From Cyathus striatus (taxonomy: Eukaryota; Basidiomycota; Agaricomycetes; Agaricales; Nidulariaceae), in assembly GCA_025738555.1 (NCBI GenBank), contig JAOVFP010000003.1, forward strand, positions 6,324,001 through 6,388,000: a stretch of DNA of 64,000 bases, read 5' to 3'. Positions 46,150 through 57,240 of the stretch are shown here, piece by piece. Below the pieces are notes generated by a model. It was given only the letters and a program-made list of their open reading frames with translations. It had not been told where the DNA came from and searched no databases. Position 1 is the first letter of the stretch. Each line of letters starts with the position of its first letter. A program made the translations under genes and the position numbers.

Positions 46150-46230
46150 GTGGTGCAGTGGTTAATTGCCATATTGTGGGAAAAACTATTAGTCATCACT
46201 CCGAGACTGTTGGTTCAATTCTGGCTGGGG
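46150..46230 (+). other. tRNA-like module of d1
   Basis: A-box-like TGGTGCAGTGGTTAA (46151-46165) and a near-consensus B box, TTGGTTCAATTCTGG (46210-46224), are 44 bases apart. This is the best preserved of the four modules. There is no strong T-run directly after it. Confidence 0.55.
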
Positions 46231-46433
46231 TCATTATTTACTATATGCATTTATTTTTATCATTAGTAAGCAACACTATGAAATACAATTGAAGCTCACT
46301 ACTATTGTATAAGTTTCATGTGAATTTCTAGTGTAGTGAGCTTCAATTTTATCATTAGTAAGCAACACACCTATATTTCACATGAACTTCATGTGAAATT
46401 CACGTGTAAGGGGGGGGGGAGCATAAAGAGCTC

Positions 46434-46700
46434 AAAATTTGGTGAAATTCAAGTGAAGTTTAGGTGAAAACTAGGTGAAAAATAGGTGAAATTTAAATAT
46501 GAAATTCACATGAAATACAAGTCATGTACAGTGCAATAGTTACATGAAATACAGGTCAAATTCATAGCATGTACAGTGCAATAGTTACATGAAATTCATG
46601 TGAAATACACATGAAATACAGGTCAAAATCATATGCATGTACAGTGCAATAGTTAGATGAAATTCATGTGAAATATACATGAAATATATATTATTATCTA
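46434..46700. repeat. Left word array of element III, inner part
   Basis: GGTGAAATTCAAGTGAA and CATGAAATTCATGTGAAATACA words. A longer unit, GCATGTACAGTGCAATAGTTA(C/G)ATGAAAT, occurs three times (near 46525, 46567 and 46635). Confidence 0.65.
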
Positions 46701-46774
46701 TATAAAAAATGTATTTTAAAGATTTAGAACTTAGAATTACATATGAAAGTTAGAGAATATTGTAAATTTATCTA

Positions 46775-48700
46775 TTATATGTCCACATCCATATTCTCAG
46801 GTAGATTATTACTGAGCCTTATCTTCATTGCTCTTTGCTGTTGTCTATTCAAAACATGTTGTATGTGATAAACCAACATTGCATGTAGAAACCAATTAAA
46901 GTTTGATACTGTCATTTGTTTGAGAATAGACTCAAACCCACCCAGCCAAGAATTAAATTGTTTACATGTCTGATAATGAATTAATAGTTATTAAGATTTT
47001 AATATTTATATCTTACCTGTGTATTAAAAGCTCTCTTGTAATATGGTTGACCATTCCAATTATGTTCAATTATTACAAGATTAGGAGCAGAACCATCACT
47101 TGGTGCAGGATTGCAAAATGTACGACAAAAATCATTATCTGCCTTATGATTTGTATAGTGATATCCATCAACAACAAATTGACTATTCAGTAGCCAAGAA
47201 TTATCATCATTCTGTTCTTCATCATGTGGCTGCTGTGGTCAATTAACATTAGGTAGCTATGCCAGATTTTCATTTCTGCATTGCAGTGCTCTTTTTAGTC
47301 CAGAAAGACTTGCTGAACTGTAATTTGACTTATGCTTATTCCACATTTCTTTATGAGCCTCACATGCTTCTGTACCTGTAACTTTTTGTGCATCACAACT
47401 TTTAATATGACATTTGGGTCCATATTGTATATTGTGATGTCTGCAGAATACACTACCACGATAATTGTTAACTTCAGCATGACAACCCTCCATTGCACAG
47501 TGCTAAATCATTGTTAAGTCTAAGTTTATAATAAATAAATAAATACACATACAGTTGGGCCTATTACAACACCATCTACTACAACCATCTTCACAGGAGC
47601 AAAATTTTCTGTTGTAATATTACTTCTGTAGTTAGTCATATTATCAGCTGTAGACTTGTACTTTTGAGTACATTCTAAGCAGCTGTGCTCTGATGAAGGT
47701 TGCTCTGATGAAGGTTTAACAATTCCATTTGCCCCAAGATGCTCAAATGCATAATATGTAATTTCATTGATTGATAGATGATCATCAACAGTAAGTTGTC
47801 TACCAGTAATTAAGCTTACAGTCCAAATAGACTCATCTATAAAGGCATGCCAAATTTGCTTGCAACTAATTTCAATGTTATTTCCAAAGCTATTACTCCA
47901 ATATTCAGCATATGCTGCAGCTGAAGCATGAAAACTATATATACCATGCATTATTGCTTTAGAGAATACTCAATCCACCCAAAGATGAGTACCTATTTTA
48001 AAATAATGTGCTTTATTTAAATATTCTTTTTGTGGTCTCTGACCAGTAATAGATATACATTTATGATCAGCATAGTATATTGATTTACATTTAGAGCAAA
48101 ATCCTGTTAGTATATATGATTCATGATACATTTTTGTACCCTCAATTAATGTAACTTTTGGTATATCTCAATATTTTGAATTTTGTGTTAATGCAGACCC
48201 ATCACATGATGCACCATTGCAATGCATAAACAATGGACATATTATTCGTACTGGAGTTAATTTAGTTTCTGAAACAGATCCTAGCTTTCCAATATAGTGC
48301 CCTGTCTCATTATATGGATGCAATTTAAGAAATTTGGAAAATGCATCTAGTTTTGCAGAAATATTATAGTTAATGTCATCATCATCATAGTGATCTAGAA
48401 TTATATTTTCTTGAAATAAATATTTAATTTTACTACCAAGATGTAACAGCCATTGATAGTGAATTAATCCAAGCAGTTAGTGTTGTTGTTATTCTGTCAT
48501 TTCCTTCACAATACTGTTGTCTTGCATGTAAATTTAACAGCTCAACATTACTTGTTAGAGAAAACAGCAAAAATATAACTGTTGATAGGCTAATCTTTAA
48601 TCCAAAGTTTGCTTCAATAAACTGACTAAATTGGCTAAACTTTAACATAGGAAACTCTTGTTCAGTTCCTATAGCATAAGCCATTGGCAAGTAATACAGT
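46775..48700 (-). pseudogene. CxC5-CxC6-KDZ transposase, copy C, catalytic part deleted
   Basis: CxC5 is visible (ICPLFMHCNGASC near 48220; GFCSKCKSIYYADH near 48090) and CxC6 after a GTATGT...TTAG intron (about 47505-47556), with HCAMEGCHAE, VFCRHH, KCHIKSC and ACEAH. After CxC6 the sequence passes from QQPHDEEQND (near 47225) straight to SWLLNSQFVVDGYHY. About 75 residues present in copies A and B are missing, including the first presumed catalytic Asp (CIDKAC). The last intron (about 46971-47018) and exon (TCKQFNSWLGGFESIL, stop TAA at 46775-46777) are well formed. Stops also occur near 47255 and in the CxC5 region. Confidence 0.75.
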
Positions 48701-48826
48701 GCAACTAAATATGAGTGCCTGAGCAATGAGCAATAGAGAAATGCATATTTGAAGTAACCAAATGACAATGTTAAAGAAACTAAAATTACATGATACAAAC
48801 TTTAACATCACATGATGTACAACTAC

Positions 48827-50850
48827 TTACTTGTTCTTAATTCCAGCTCCTTTCTTTGATTTCCCCTTGTCCTTCTCTTTGGCTGATTTCTGCTTTGAAT
48901 TACTAGCCTTCTCTTTACCAGCTGCTTTATCTTTATTAGCCTTGTCTCTGGCATCCATCCAGTCCTCTAAATTGACTCTTGTAAATCCAGAAGACTTCTC
49001 CAAGCCTCAAAGGTCATGTGTATTGTTCATATCAGAATTATTATCACTTAGCCATTCTGCCATGTCTGGATAGTTAGAAAATCTCTTCAGAACAACATCC
49101 CAGTTGTGCCATGCAGTAGTTCCAATTCCAAAAGGTTTATAAATATCAGAGGATGATGGTTTAGCAAACCTATCAGGCAATGGTTTAGAATTTATGTCCA
49201 CTAAGCATTCAACCCTATTAATCTCACTGTAGACTTTTTATGCCTCCTGAATTAACTATATTCCAGTAAGTTCAAGGAGTGACTGGTCTACCTCATAAAT
49301 GGATACAATAATCCTCTCTCTTGGAGATAACTTATTGCCAATCTGGGTGTTCTCAACTGAATAGCTAGACTTATTATCCTCACTCTTAGAATGAGCTAAA
49401 GTTTCATTTGTGCTAACAGCACTTGAAGCCTTACTGTAGCCAATATGTTTAATGATAGGGTCAGTCTGACACAAGAATTAGTATTTAATATATATATATA
49501 ATTGAAATTTTTACTGCAGCAAGAAAAATAGCTAAGTCTTAATTTTGTGGGCACCACTCAATAGTAACTGCATCTCATATGCGACTGTAGCGCCCTTGCA
49601 TAATCCAGATATTTTGACTGGTATCAAATACTCTAATCTGACAGTCTTGTTCTACAATTCATATTAGTGAAGATGAAACAAAATTCATAATAATATTACC
49701 TTTAATATTAGAAATCATTTGAGCGGTTTCTTCAAGTACAGATTTCAGATGATTGTTCACAACAACAGGAATGGCTGTTGGAGGAGTTTTAATATTCAAC
49801 AAGGTTGGGTTAACATTTGGAGAATCATCAGAAATGATAATATATGCTAGTCCTTCCTCCTGAATATCCATAAGAGAGTTCTCATCATCAATGTAATCAG
49901 CAAAGTTCAAGGTATTTCCATATGCCTTTCCTCTAATCTCTAATTGTACCACCAGTTTCTTCACTATTTTCCTTCATTTTCAAATCATCTCTCTCTTCTT
50001 CTTCAGCATCATTATTATTCTCATTCTCACTTTCATTGCCTCCAGTACCATTGTTTTCAGTACCTTCAGACTCACTATCTGAGAGAGTGACAGCTAGAAT
50101 AACTTTTCTCTTAATTCTTCCTCCACCACCTATAGCTGATGCCCCAGGAGCATTCATAGTGTTAATTTTATTTACAGTCTCAATAGTTGTGGCTTCAGCA
50201 GGAGTTCCAATAGTCTTCATGAAAGTCTCAATAGCACCAGTAGTCAAAGTCTCAATAGTACCAGTCTTAGTAGTAACTCCAGTGGTGATTTCAGAAGCTT
50301 GAGTAATCTCAGTGTTAATAGTTGCAGGTTCAATTGCAACTCCAGCAGCAGTAGTGGCTTCAGTGGTAGTTCCAGAGGTCTCAGTAGTCATAACACATGC
50401 AGGAGGTGCCACAGTAAGGCCAATTTCTTTAACAACCATCTCAGCACTGAAATAATTGCACTAGAATTAAATTACTATGAAATAGGTGTACACACTCTTT
50501 AGTGGAAGAGGCAGCTTCATCTTCCTCTTCCTTATCTGCAGCTGTTTTACTGTAAAAGTGTTACCAAACCAATAGAAATAACTGAACAGCCAGTACACAC
50601 CATGCTTTAGTGTGCCTTCCCTCCCCCCCTTCCCTTTTTTAACTTGCTTCTTGTCCTTTCCAACATCCAGCCCATCTGAATTCATAGTAGCCTTCTTAGC
50701 AGCAGGCTCAACTGTAGTGTCCACAGATGATTGTGTATGTTTGCATGGCTTGGATGCTGGTGGGTCAGAATGAACCTGACCACTATGAGAACAAGGTGGT
50801 GAAACAGTAGTAGAGGTGTTATTGGTGTTGTTTTGCTTGTTTGGAGCCAT
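48827..50850 (-). pseudogene. KDZ companion gene, copy C
   Basis: Start at 50850 (MAPNKQNNTNNTS). Exon 1 ends in a Lys/Gly-rich stretch. Later exons hold a Thr/Ala/Glu-rich region with repeated TTETSGTTTEATT-like units (50020-50439) and an acidic part (SDSESEGTENN). The last exon matches copies A and B in layout: a folded part (AWHNWDVVLKRFSNYPDMAEWL, near 49090) and a Lys-rich tail (stop TAA 48827-48829). A TGA at 49007-49009 and others break it. There is no clear hairpin array between it and the transposase (48700-48826), unlike copies A and B. Confidence 0.6.
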
Positions 50851-51309
50851 ATTGTATAGTAGAAAGTTGAAAGGATATCAGTGAAGATAAGAGACAATGT
50901 GGGGGTTGTGAGTCAAGTGGGGGCAGGGCAAGGAAAAGATAAGTAGACCCTTCTATACCCACACATATGTATGCCCGCTGACCAGGTCTAAAATTATCTT
51001 GAAAGCTTCTTGTGTGAATAAAAGTCCGAAAATGGAGCAGCAACTGCTTCTATTCTAATTAAAACAGGCCATTCCCCTGGTTCATCATAAAATATGCCCT
51101 ATTTTGGCATGCCACTTACATCACACACACAAATGTGTGGATAATACATGCATCACTTGTGGAAATATGTTTATAGTACACATGCATTGCCTGCGCAAAT
51201 GTGTTGATAGTACACAACATGCATATTTGCGAGAACAAAATTGTGTGTCATGAGTTATAATTGAATGTATTATAATAATCTACACAGTGTGAGAACAAGG
51301 TATTGTACA

Positions 51310-52760
51310 CTACTAATTAAACCATTGATTCCCTTCCTCACTATGCACTATCAAACCCCCCCCCTCACAATATGCTATCAATCCCTCCCTTGCTAAGCGC
51401 TATGTGCTATCAATCTCCCCCCCCCCATTTGCTATGTACTATTGATCCCTCAGCCTGTTCCCCCCCTCACTATACATTCCCTCCCCCCTCACTATACATT
51501 CCCTCCCCCCTCACTATACATTCCCTCCCCCCTCACTATACATTCTCCTCCCACTATGCCCTTGTCATTGGCATTTGGCATTTGGCACTGTCCACTATCC
51601 TCCTCCAGCTGCACACTGCACTTGTCATTCCCTTTGCAATGCACTTCCACCACCACCCCTCTCACTTTGCACTGCCCTCATCATAGGTGTTAGCATTTGG
51701 CGCTTCATGCTGCACTTGTCATTCCCCTGGCTATGCACCACCCCCGAGGCATTAGCGTTGACTTCATGGTCTGCTGGCCAATACAGTGAGGCACCGTCAT
51801 TGTCACAGTGAGGGGGAGGATGGGGGCATTGGCCAATGTGGCGTGGCATCATCATCATCATAATGAGGGGGAAGACAGAGGTGCTGGCCAACATATTGTG
51901 GCATTGATGAGGGGGGAAGGATGGGGGGGCTGGCCAACACGGTGTGGTGTCATTATTGTCACGACGAGGGGGAGGATGGGAGCATTGGCCAATACCATGT
52001 GGCATCATTGTTGTCACAACAAGAGAGAGGACGGTGGCATTGGCCAACACTGTGTGGCATCATTGTTGTCATGATGAGGGAGAGGATGGGAGCATTGGCC
52101 AACACTGTGTGGTGTTGTCATTGTTATGACGAGAGAGAGGACAGAGGTGTTGGCCAACATGGCACAGTGTCGTTGTCATCACGATGAGGGGGAAGATGGG
52201 GGTGCTGGCCAACACAGTGTGGCATTGTTGTTGTCATGACAAGGAGGAAGACAGAGTGCTGGCCAACATGGTGTGGCATTGTTGTTGTCATGACAAGGAG
52301 GAAGATGGGGGCACTGGCCAACATCATGTGGCATCATTGTCGTCACGACAAGGAGGAGGATGAGGGCGTCAGGGTGTCGCAATGTAGAAGGGAGGATTGA
52401 GGCACTGCAGCTGTCATTAGACTTTGTCCCTATTATCCCCATTGTCATTGACCTACCTGTTAACGATCCCTTCATTGTCCTCATCACCCTCTCTGTCTCC
52501 CTCCACTGTATGTTGTCCTCCTACACCTCTTCTCCCTCACCATACCTCTTCCATTGCTCCTTGTTTGCCTCGTGTGGTGCTGGTTGCATTGTGTGCCTTT
52601 GGTATTGCCAGTGGTTGAGGGAAGGGGAGGAGAGAGGGGAGAGAAGGGAAGGGGGAAGGGGAGGAAGGGAGAGGGAAGGGAGGAAGGGAGAGGGAAGGGA
52701 GGAAGGGAGAGGGAAGGAAGGAAGGGAGGCAAGGGGGAGTGGAGGAAGGGTAATGACAGA
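51310..52760. repeat. GC-rich minisatellites of element III
   Basis: Three blocks can be told apart. A 23-bp unit, CCTCACTATACATTCCCTCCCC, occurs about four times at 51470-51545. A ~65-bp unit containing GGATGGGAGCATTGGCCAACAC and TGTGGCATCATTGTTGTCA occurs about eight times at 51805-52350. GAGGGAAGGGAGGAAGG runs occupy 52610-52740. No gene is supported. Confidence 0.7.
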
Positions 52761-52829
52761 TGTGGTGTGCAACAATAAGGCAGTTGTAACGTCAGAAGAT
52801 GCCATTGACCAAAATGGTCTGACAGACGT

Positions 52830-52980
52830 GTGTGGTTGCGTAGTTGATGTATATGCTGAGATTTCAGTCTGAAATAACGCTCCTGTAGTATAACAGTATT
52901 AGCTGCTTTAATGTGAGAACTTATGCTTATGTAATGAGGTATGGTTGAGAGTTCAATCTGCAATAGTGCCACTTTTTTTT
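52830..52980 (+). other. tRNA-like module of element III (weak)
   Basis: A B-box-like GAGAGTTCAATCTGC (52947-52961) is followed by a T8 run (52973-52980). A possible A box (TGTGGTTGCGTAGTTGATG) is at 52831-52849, unusually far away. The call rests mainly on position. Confidence 0.35.
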
Positions 52981-53029
52981 AATAAAAGTAAGTAAGTACT
53001 AATACATGTACTAGTACTATAACATGGAA

Positions 53030-53263
53030 TCATGTTTATCTGAATTTCAGGTGAATGCCACATGAAATTCACATGGTTAATTCACATAGAATTCATGCAT
53101 TCATGTATTCATGTGTAATTCATGTGTAATTCACATGAATTTCACCTATTCACGTTGTTCCACATGAAATTCACATGAAACAATTTGCAGGGGACTCCCC
53201 CAAAGTCAGAGAAAGTTGAGGTCCAAAACTTCAGGTAAACTTCACATGAAATTCACATGAAAA
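53030..53263. repeat. Right word array of element III
   Basis: ATTCACATGAA, CATGAAATTCACATG and ATTCATGTGTAATTC words, the same as in the left array, up to the terminus at 53264-53286. Confidence 0.7.
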
Positions 53264-53286
53264 GGGTGGGGGAGGGTAAAGACCTC

Positions 53287-53385
53287 CTCTCAGTTGACTC
53301 TTGAGATTTAGTTGAGAGTCAGGTGAGACTATCAATACTTATATGAGAGTCAGTTGATAGTCAGTTGAGACATGTGTGGGAGTGA
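53287..53385. repeat. Word array (GAGTCAGGTGAG words), right of element III
   Basis: Continuation of 45100-45196: CTCTCAGTTGACTC, GTTGAGAGTCAGGTGAGA, GAGAGTCAGTTGATAGTC. Confidence 0.6.
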
Positions 53386-54129
53386 CACATACAGACATGA
53401 GGAAGACTCAGATTTCAAGGTATATAATTACCCACTTCTATTTACTTCTCCTGGATTCACATGATGATCTGTAATTGTCACACCAAATATCTGACTTACA
53501 GACAATACCTCAGTGGAAGCAACTTCTCCCCTATCCCATCTGTTGTCCAATTCTTTGACTCCAGCTCTCACTATTACAGATACATTGTCAATTACACAAT
53601 CTCTTGACTCAGAAGTACCTCAGACACCTCCCAATGCACCCCTCATCACAAATGTCCCTCTTCCTGCCTGGTTGCAGACTAGAGGCTTTGTTCTCAATAC
53701 CTATTGCTCCAATTCCCCCTTCTGTTATTCCCATTGACAACCCACTATTATCCTTGTTATTTTCATCTCTCACTATTCAGATGCAACCTTTCAGAAGTCC
53801 CACTGTGCCAACATCCATTTTAATTTCAAACAGATCTCCTATACCATTTGAGAAGCTTAGATATGCTATACCATGCCACATGAGCTCACTGTTATTGTCA
53901 ACATTGCCAGACAACATTGATGCATTATTTAACTCACTCAGCACACCTTCTGCCTCTACAAACTATATTCCTATGCAGACTCCAACATTACCAATACCTT
54001 CTTTTCTATCACCTGCTGCTATCGCTTTTTGGAATGCATCTGCCTATATTCCCTCTCAACTACTTCAAGTCTTCTTCATTTATGGTACTTGTTCCAGCTT
54101 CAATGTGTTCTCATAAGAAATGCAAAATA
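53386..54129. other. Region with a Ser/Pro/Thr-rich ORF, function unknown
   Basis: A plus-strand ORF of 170 codons (53604-54116) is rich in Ser, Pro, Ile and Leu and has no recognisable domain. Low complexity and the lack of a homologue in the window leave it doubtful as a gene. Confidence 0.25.
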
Positions 54130-54660
54130 TGTGAAACTTTGAATTGTGAGCAATTTTGATGGCAGCTGGGTTGTCACAGAAAATAACTAATGTAGTAGAT
54201 TGTGGGAGCTCCAGTTCTTAGAATAGTGAGTGATATTACAAGACTTGCTTTGATGTGTGAACTGCTGCAGTGTATTCAGCTTCAGCTATTGAGAGAGCTG
54301 TAATCGACTGCTTTTTGCACTCCAAGCAACAGCACCTCTTTCTAGTAGAAAAACATAACTGCTAATAGACTTCCCATGAGCATTAGAAGCCCAATTCACA
54401 TCTGAATAAATTGTAAGTTCTTGAGTCCAGTCCCAATTGTCTCCATTGTAAGTTAAGATGTGGTTTTGGCCTCAAAAGGTGTCTTCCTATCCAAAGCATG
54501 AGTAGGCACATCAAAGGTATGCCACATGTAAAACAGTTTCATCTCATAGAAACAACAGCAAGTTCTTCTGAATTCACATCACACAAGCTAATTCTAGCAA
54601 GGTTTGATTAAAGTGCTCTGCAACTCCATTCTGCAAAGGTGAGTATGGCACAGTTGTCAT
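54130..54660 (-). pseudogene. Ty1/copia remnant: integrase end joined to RNase H
   Basis: From 54660 downward the minus strand reads PYSPLQNGVAEHFNQTLLELA, the last part of a copia integrase core, with the third catalytic Glu in GVAE. It continues to LLLFL.DETVLHVAYL. After about 60 bases it enters RNase H (IYSDVNWASNAHGKSISSY near 54400; AEAEYTAAVH near 54270). The whole RT, about 1.5 kb in normal elements, is missing between the two. A one-base loss after WSAK and several stops show decay. Confidence 0.75.
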
Positions 54661-55026
54661 GTCTGTACCCCTAGCCTGACTTGGCAGTGGAGAATGAGAG
54701 GGTGACTGCAGAGGAACAAGGGGAGAGTAGGAGACAAGAGTGAAAAAGATAACTCAGGGAGGTAGAACTTTAGCTTCAGCTTATGTGCTGCACCCCTGGG
54801 ATTCCCAGTTCTGTATTTTAGAGTAAGGGTAAACCCTTCAGAGAAGACAAGAGACAAGAGGAGAAGACAAAAGATGAGAGGCATAACTCAAGTCAGACAA
54901 AAGAGTGAGAACATAGTTCAATATGAAAATGAAAACTAAGTACAAATAAAGTACTACTTAAATACTAGAGACTCAGAGTAAGTAAAGGCCACTGGTTAAG
55001 GCCAGTGGAGAAGTATGGCCAGGTAC
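54661..55026. other. Diverged LTR-like stretch
   Basis: AGCTTCAGCTTATGTGCTGCACCCCTGGGATTCCCAG (near 54775) resembles part of LTR family S2 (near 58110, minus strand). Otherwise nothing is identified. Confidence 0.3.
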
Positions 55027-55781
55027 TGTTATATCTGTGTCCGGATACATTGTGCTGACGTTCCCATGTGACCTTCCAATATACTCGGTCCATTCCCAGA
55101 ATGTACCTGCTTCGGGTTTACACTTCCCAATGTTCCCGCCTGGGAATGTACCCAGAACCTGTCAGGTTTTCTATCAGATACTTCAGATACATAGTTTCTC
55201 TTATGACGGCCTCACCGCGTTATTATACCATTACTCCTCTCTTCCATTCTCACTTGTACGTTTCATTATGGTCAATGTAGTTTAGTTTCTTATTCTTCAT
55301 TCTGAGCATGTCATTTGCACCACTACTCCTCTTTGCCCAGTCTTTATTTTGCTTACTTACACTTAGTATTCTGTCTCCAGATTAGTATCTATGTCTTACT
55401 AGTACATATAAATAGTCTTCCAAATGTACCAGGTAGTCTTCAGTATTCATATCAACTCTGTATACTTTCTTCCTACTCTAAGTTCTGAAACCCGCTCCAG
55501 GTTTTCCTTTGGGTTTCTCTCTCACTGCCTAGTGTAGTGGCAAAGCCCTCTCGTATACTCTGGAATGTCTTCCTCTGTTGAATATTGTCTTCCTCGAAAT
55601 ATGAACCATTCCATGGGGATATCCAGGTGGCGCAGCACATACGCTGAAGCCATGGTTCACTTCTGCACTTCTGCTCCCATTCCCGTACCCATACTCACTT
55701 CAGGTTTCTGTTATAGTTCTCCCATGCCCTCTGGGTGTCTTCGCATTTGTTTCCCAGTAGGAAGGGAATTGGTACGTAACA
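55027..55781 (+). mobile_element. Solo LTR, 755 bp, family S2, copy 1
   Basis: Begins TGTTATATCTGTGTCC and ends GGTACGTAACA. The perfect 5-bp duplication GGTAC flanks it (55022-55026 and 55782-55786). Promoter-like CGTTATTATACC is inside. There is no adjacent internal retroelement sequence. Confidence 0.85.
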
Positions 55782-56268
55782 GGTACCAATCTTTAAGAAT
55801 GTAGACTATTCCTAATTAAATATAATAAAATGTGTTGGAGAAGTAGGCATGTATAGTGGTGTAATGTGAAACAGACAGTAGCATACTTAAGAATGATAAG
55901 TGACTTACTGTGAATTGTATACTACAATATTAACTGGAATTGGCAAGACAGAAGAAAGGAAGTGCAAGTAAACTATGTACAGTAATCAATATATAATATT
56001 AAGAATGTAATCAAAGTCTGGATTAAATGAAAGGGAAGGTGAAGTAAGGGACTAGAAGTCTGGAGGTAGGCAATATGGGATATGACAGTATTCCTCCCTT
56101 AAAGCTAAGCCTCAAGGCCTGAGCATGTGATTAAGATAATAGGCTTTTGAAAATTTGATCAGCATTTTGACATCAGGCCCAGATATATAAAGGTCAGCTG
56201 TGGAGGAAAAAATCAAACCCATATTTACCCCATTAAACCTACTCCACAACATGTGACTACTATCAACA

Positions 56269-57240
56269 ATGTCTTTCTACCTACAACCAATGCCCACAGC
56301 CATCAACATGGAGAAACTCAAGAGGCTTGAGGAGATGGAAGCACAGTTGAAGACTTTTAGAGTGGAGCTAGGTGTTGAGACAGTGGCAGAGTTCACACAG
56401 ATTGGGGCAGAGAAGGAGGACATGATGGAGGTGGATGAGGGTGGAAGATTGAGAGTGATAAGGGCTAAGACATGTGTGTAGGCTGCAGTCAAAGCCAGAA
56501 TTGCACAAACCATGGCAAGGCTAACTGGTCACCTAGTGGAGAAAATAACAGAGAAGGAGGTTGGTCCAGCCTCACATGTGGAGTACAAGGTGACAATGAC
56601 AAGGTTGGGCATTATGTTGTTTAATCCAGAGTCAGTAGAAGAGTCCTTACATTACTACAGGGAGGCTGACAGCTTGGTATTATTGGTGGAAAAGTCAATT
56701 CCAGTAGAGAAGATGGTGGAGCAAGCAATGGGAGAAGTAGGGCCTACAAAAGTAGGAGTTCCAGCTCCTGTGGTAGAGACAGAGGTAACAACCAATTCAC
56801 AGGTAGGTACTTACATGAGCACAGAGTAGATTGCTGATCGTGAATGCACTGTTCAGCAGCTGGTGGCTGAGGGCTATACCATAATTCCAGAGGAAGAAGT
56901 GGAGAAGGGTATTGAGCAGGCAGAGAACAAAGGTGGCTCCAAGAAGAAAGGCACCTACACAAACTCAGAGGACAGGGCTGAGGTGATGTTGAAACCACCT
57001 AAGAAGAAAACTGTGGCTCTGGCTTCCCAGTGCAAGAGAGCTAAGAGTAAAGCTCTGGTTGATGATAAGGCAGAAGTGGACCATGCTAGCAGCAAGGCTA
57101 GCCAGTCTGGGACTAAAAGGCATACTGGAACAGAGAGCCAGACTGGGAACAAGTTTGACATCAAAGTGAAGGAAGCAAAGACCTCATCAGAGCAGAAGGG
57201 TAAGGGGGTGGAGAAGGAACTACAGAATTCATATTACTAA
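56269..57240 (+). pseudogene. Unknown ORF with two TAG stops
   Basis: One frame of 323 codons runs from the ATG at 56269 (MSFYLQPMPTAINMEK) to the TAA at 57238-57240, broken by TAG at 56479-56481 and 56827-56829. The first part is helical and acidic (KRLEEMEAQLKTFRVEL). The middle resembles a small folded domain (PESVEESLHYYREADSLVLLVEK). The end is Lys/Ser-rich. It could be a gag-like or regulatory protein of an unrecognised element. The TAG stops differ from the TGA pattern elsewhere. 55787-56268 and 57241-57924 hold no other gene. Confidence 0.4.

Larger units (their letters stand above)
45298..46433. mobile_element. d1: internal-deletion derivative nested in element III (1136 bp)
   Basis: Ends read inward TAGTA-CTTTACACTTCCCC (left) and GAGCT-CTTTATGCTCCCCC (right). 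A perfect 8-bp duplication, AAAATTTG, flanks it (45290-45297 and 46434-46441). The inside has the word ATTCACATGAA at both ends (45320-45480, 46360-46405), a GC-rich block (45560-46020) and a tRNA-like module (46150-46230), but no transposase or companion gene. It looks like the element III design with the genes removed. Confidence 0.85.
45197..53286 (-). mobile_element. KDZ DNA transposon, element III, both ends present (8090 bp)
   Basis: Ends read inward CAGTA-CTTATCCCTCCCCC (left) and GAGGT-CTTTACCCTCCCCC (right), both continuing into CACCCTTT and then the word ATTCACATGAA. The flanks are a perfect 8-bp duplication, CTCTCAGT (45189-45196 and 53287-53294). Inside, left to right: word array (interrupted by d1), transposase, companion gene (both minus strand), GC-rich minisatellite, tRNA-like module, word array. 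The transposase has lost part of its catalytic core, so this copy is not autonomous now. Confidence 0.88.

Noticed and set aside
51310..52760. Origin of replication or centromeric satellite
   Set aside because: The repeats are local, differ between elements, and are explained as a standard segment of KDZ elements.
52360..52872. ORFs rich in Arg, Glu and Gly (170 codons) and opposite-strand Pro/Ser ORFs
   Set aside because: Produced by GAGGGAAGG repeats; both strands are open together, typical of low complexity.
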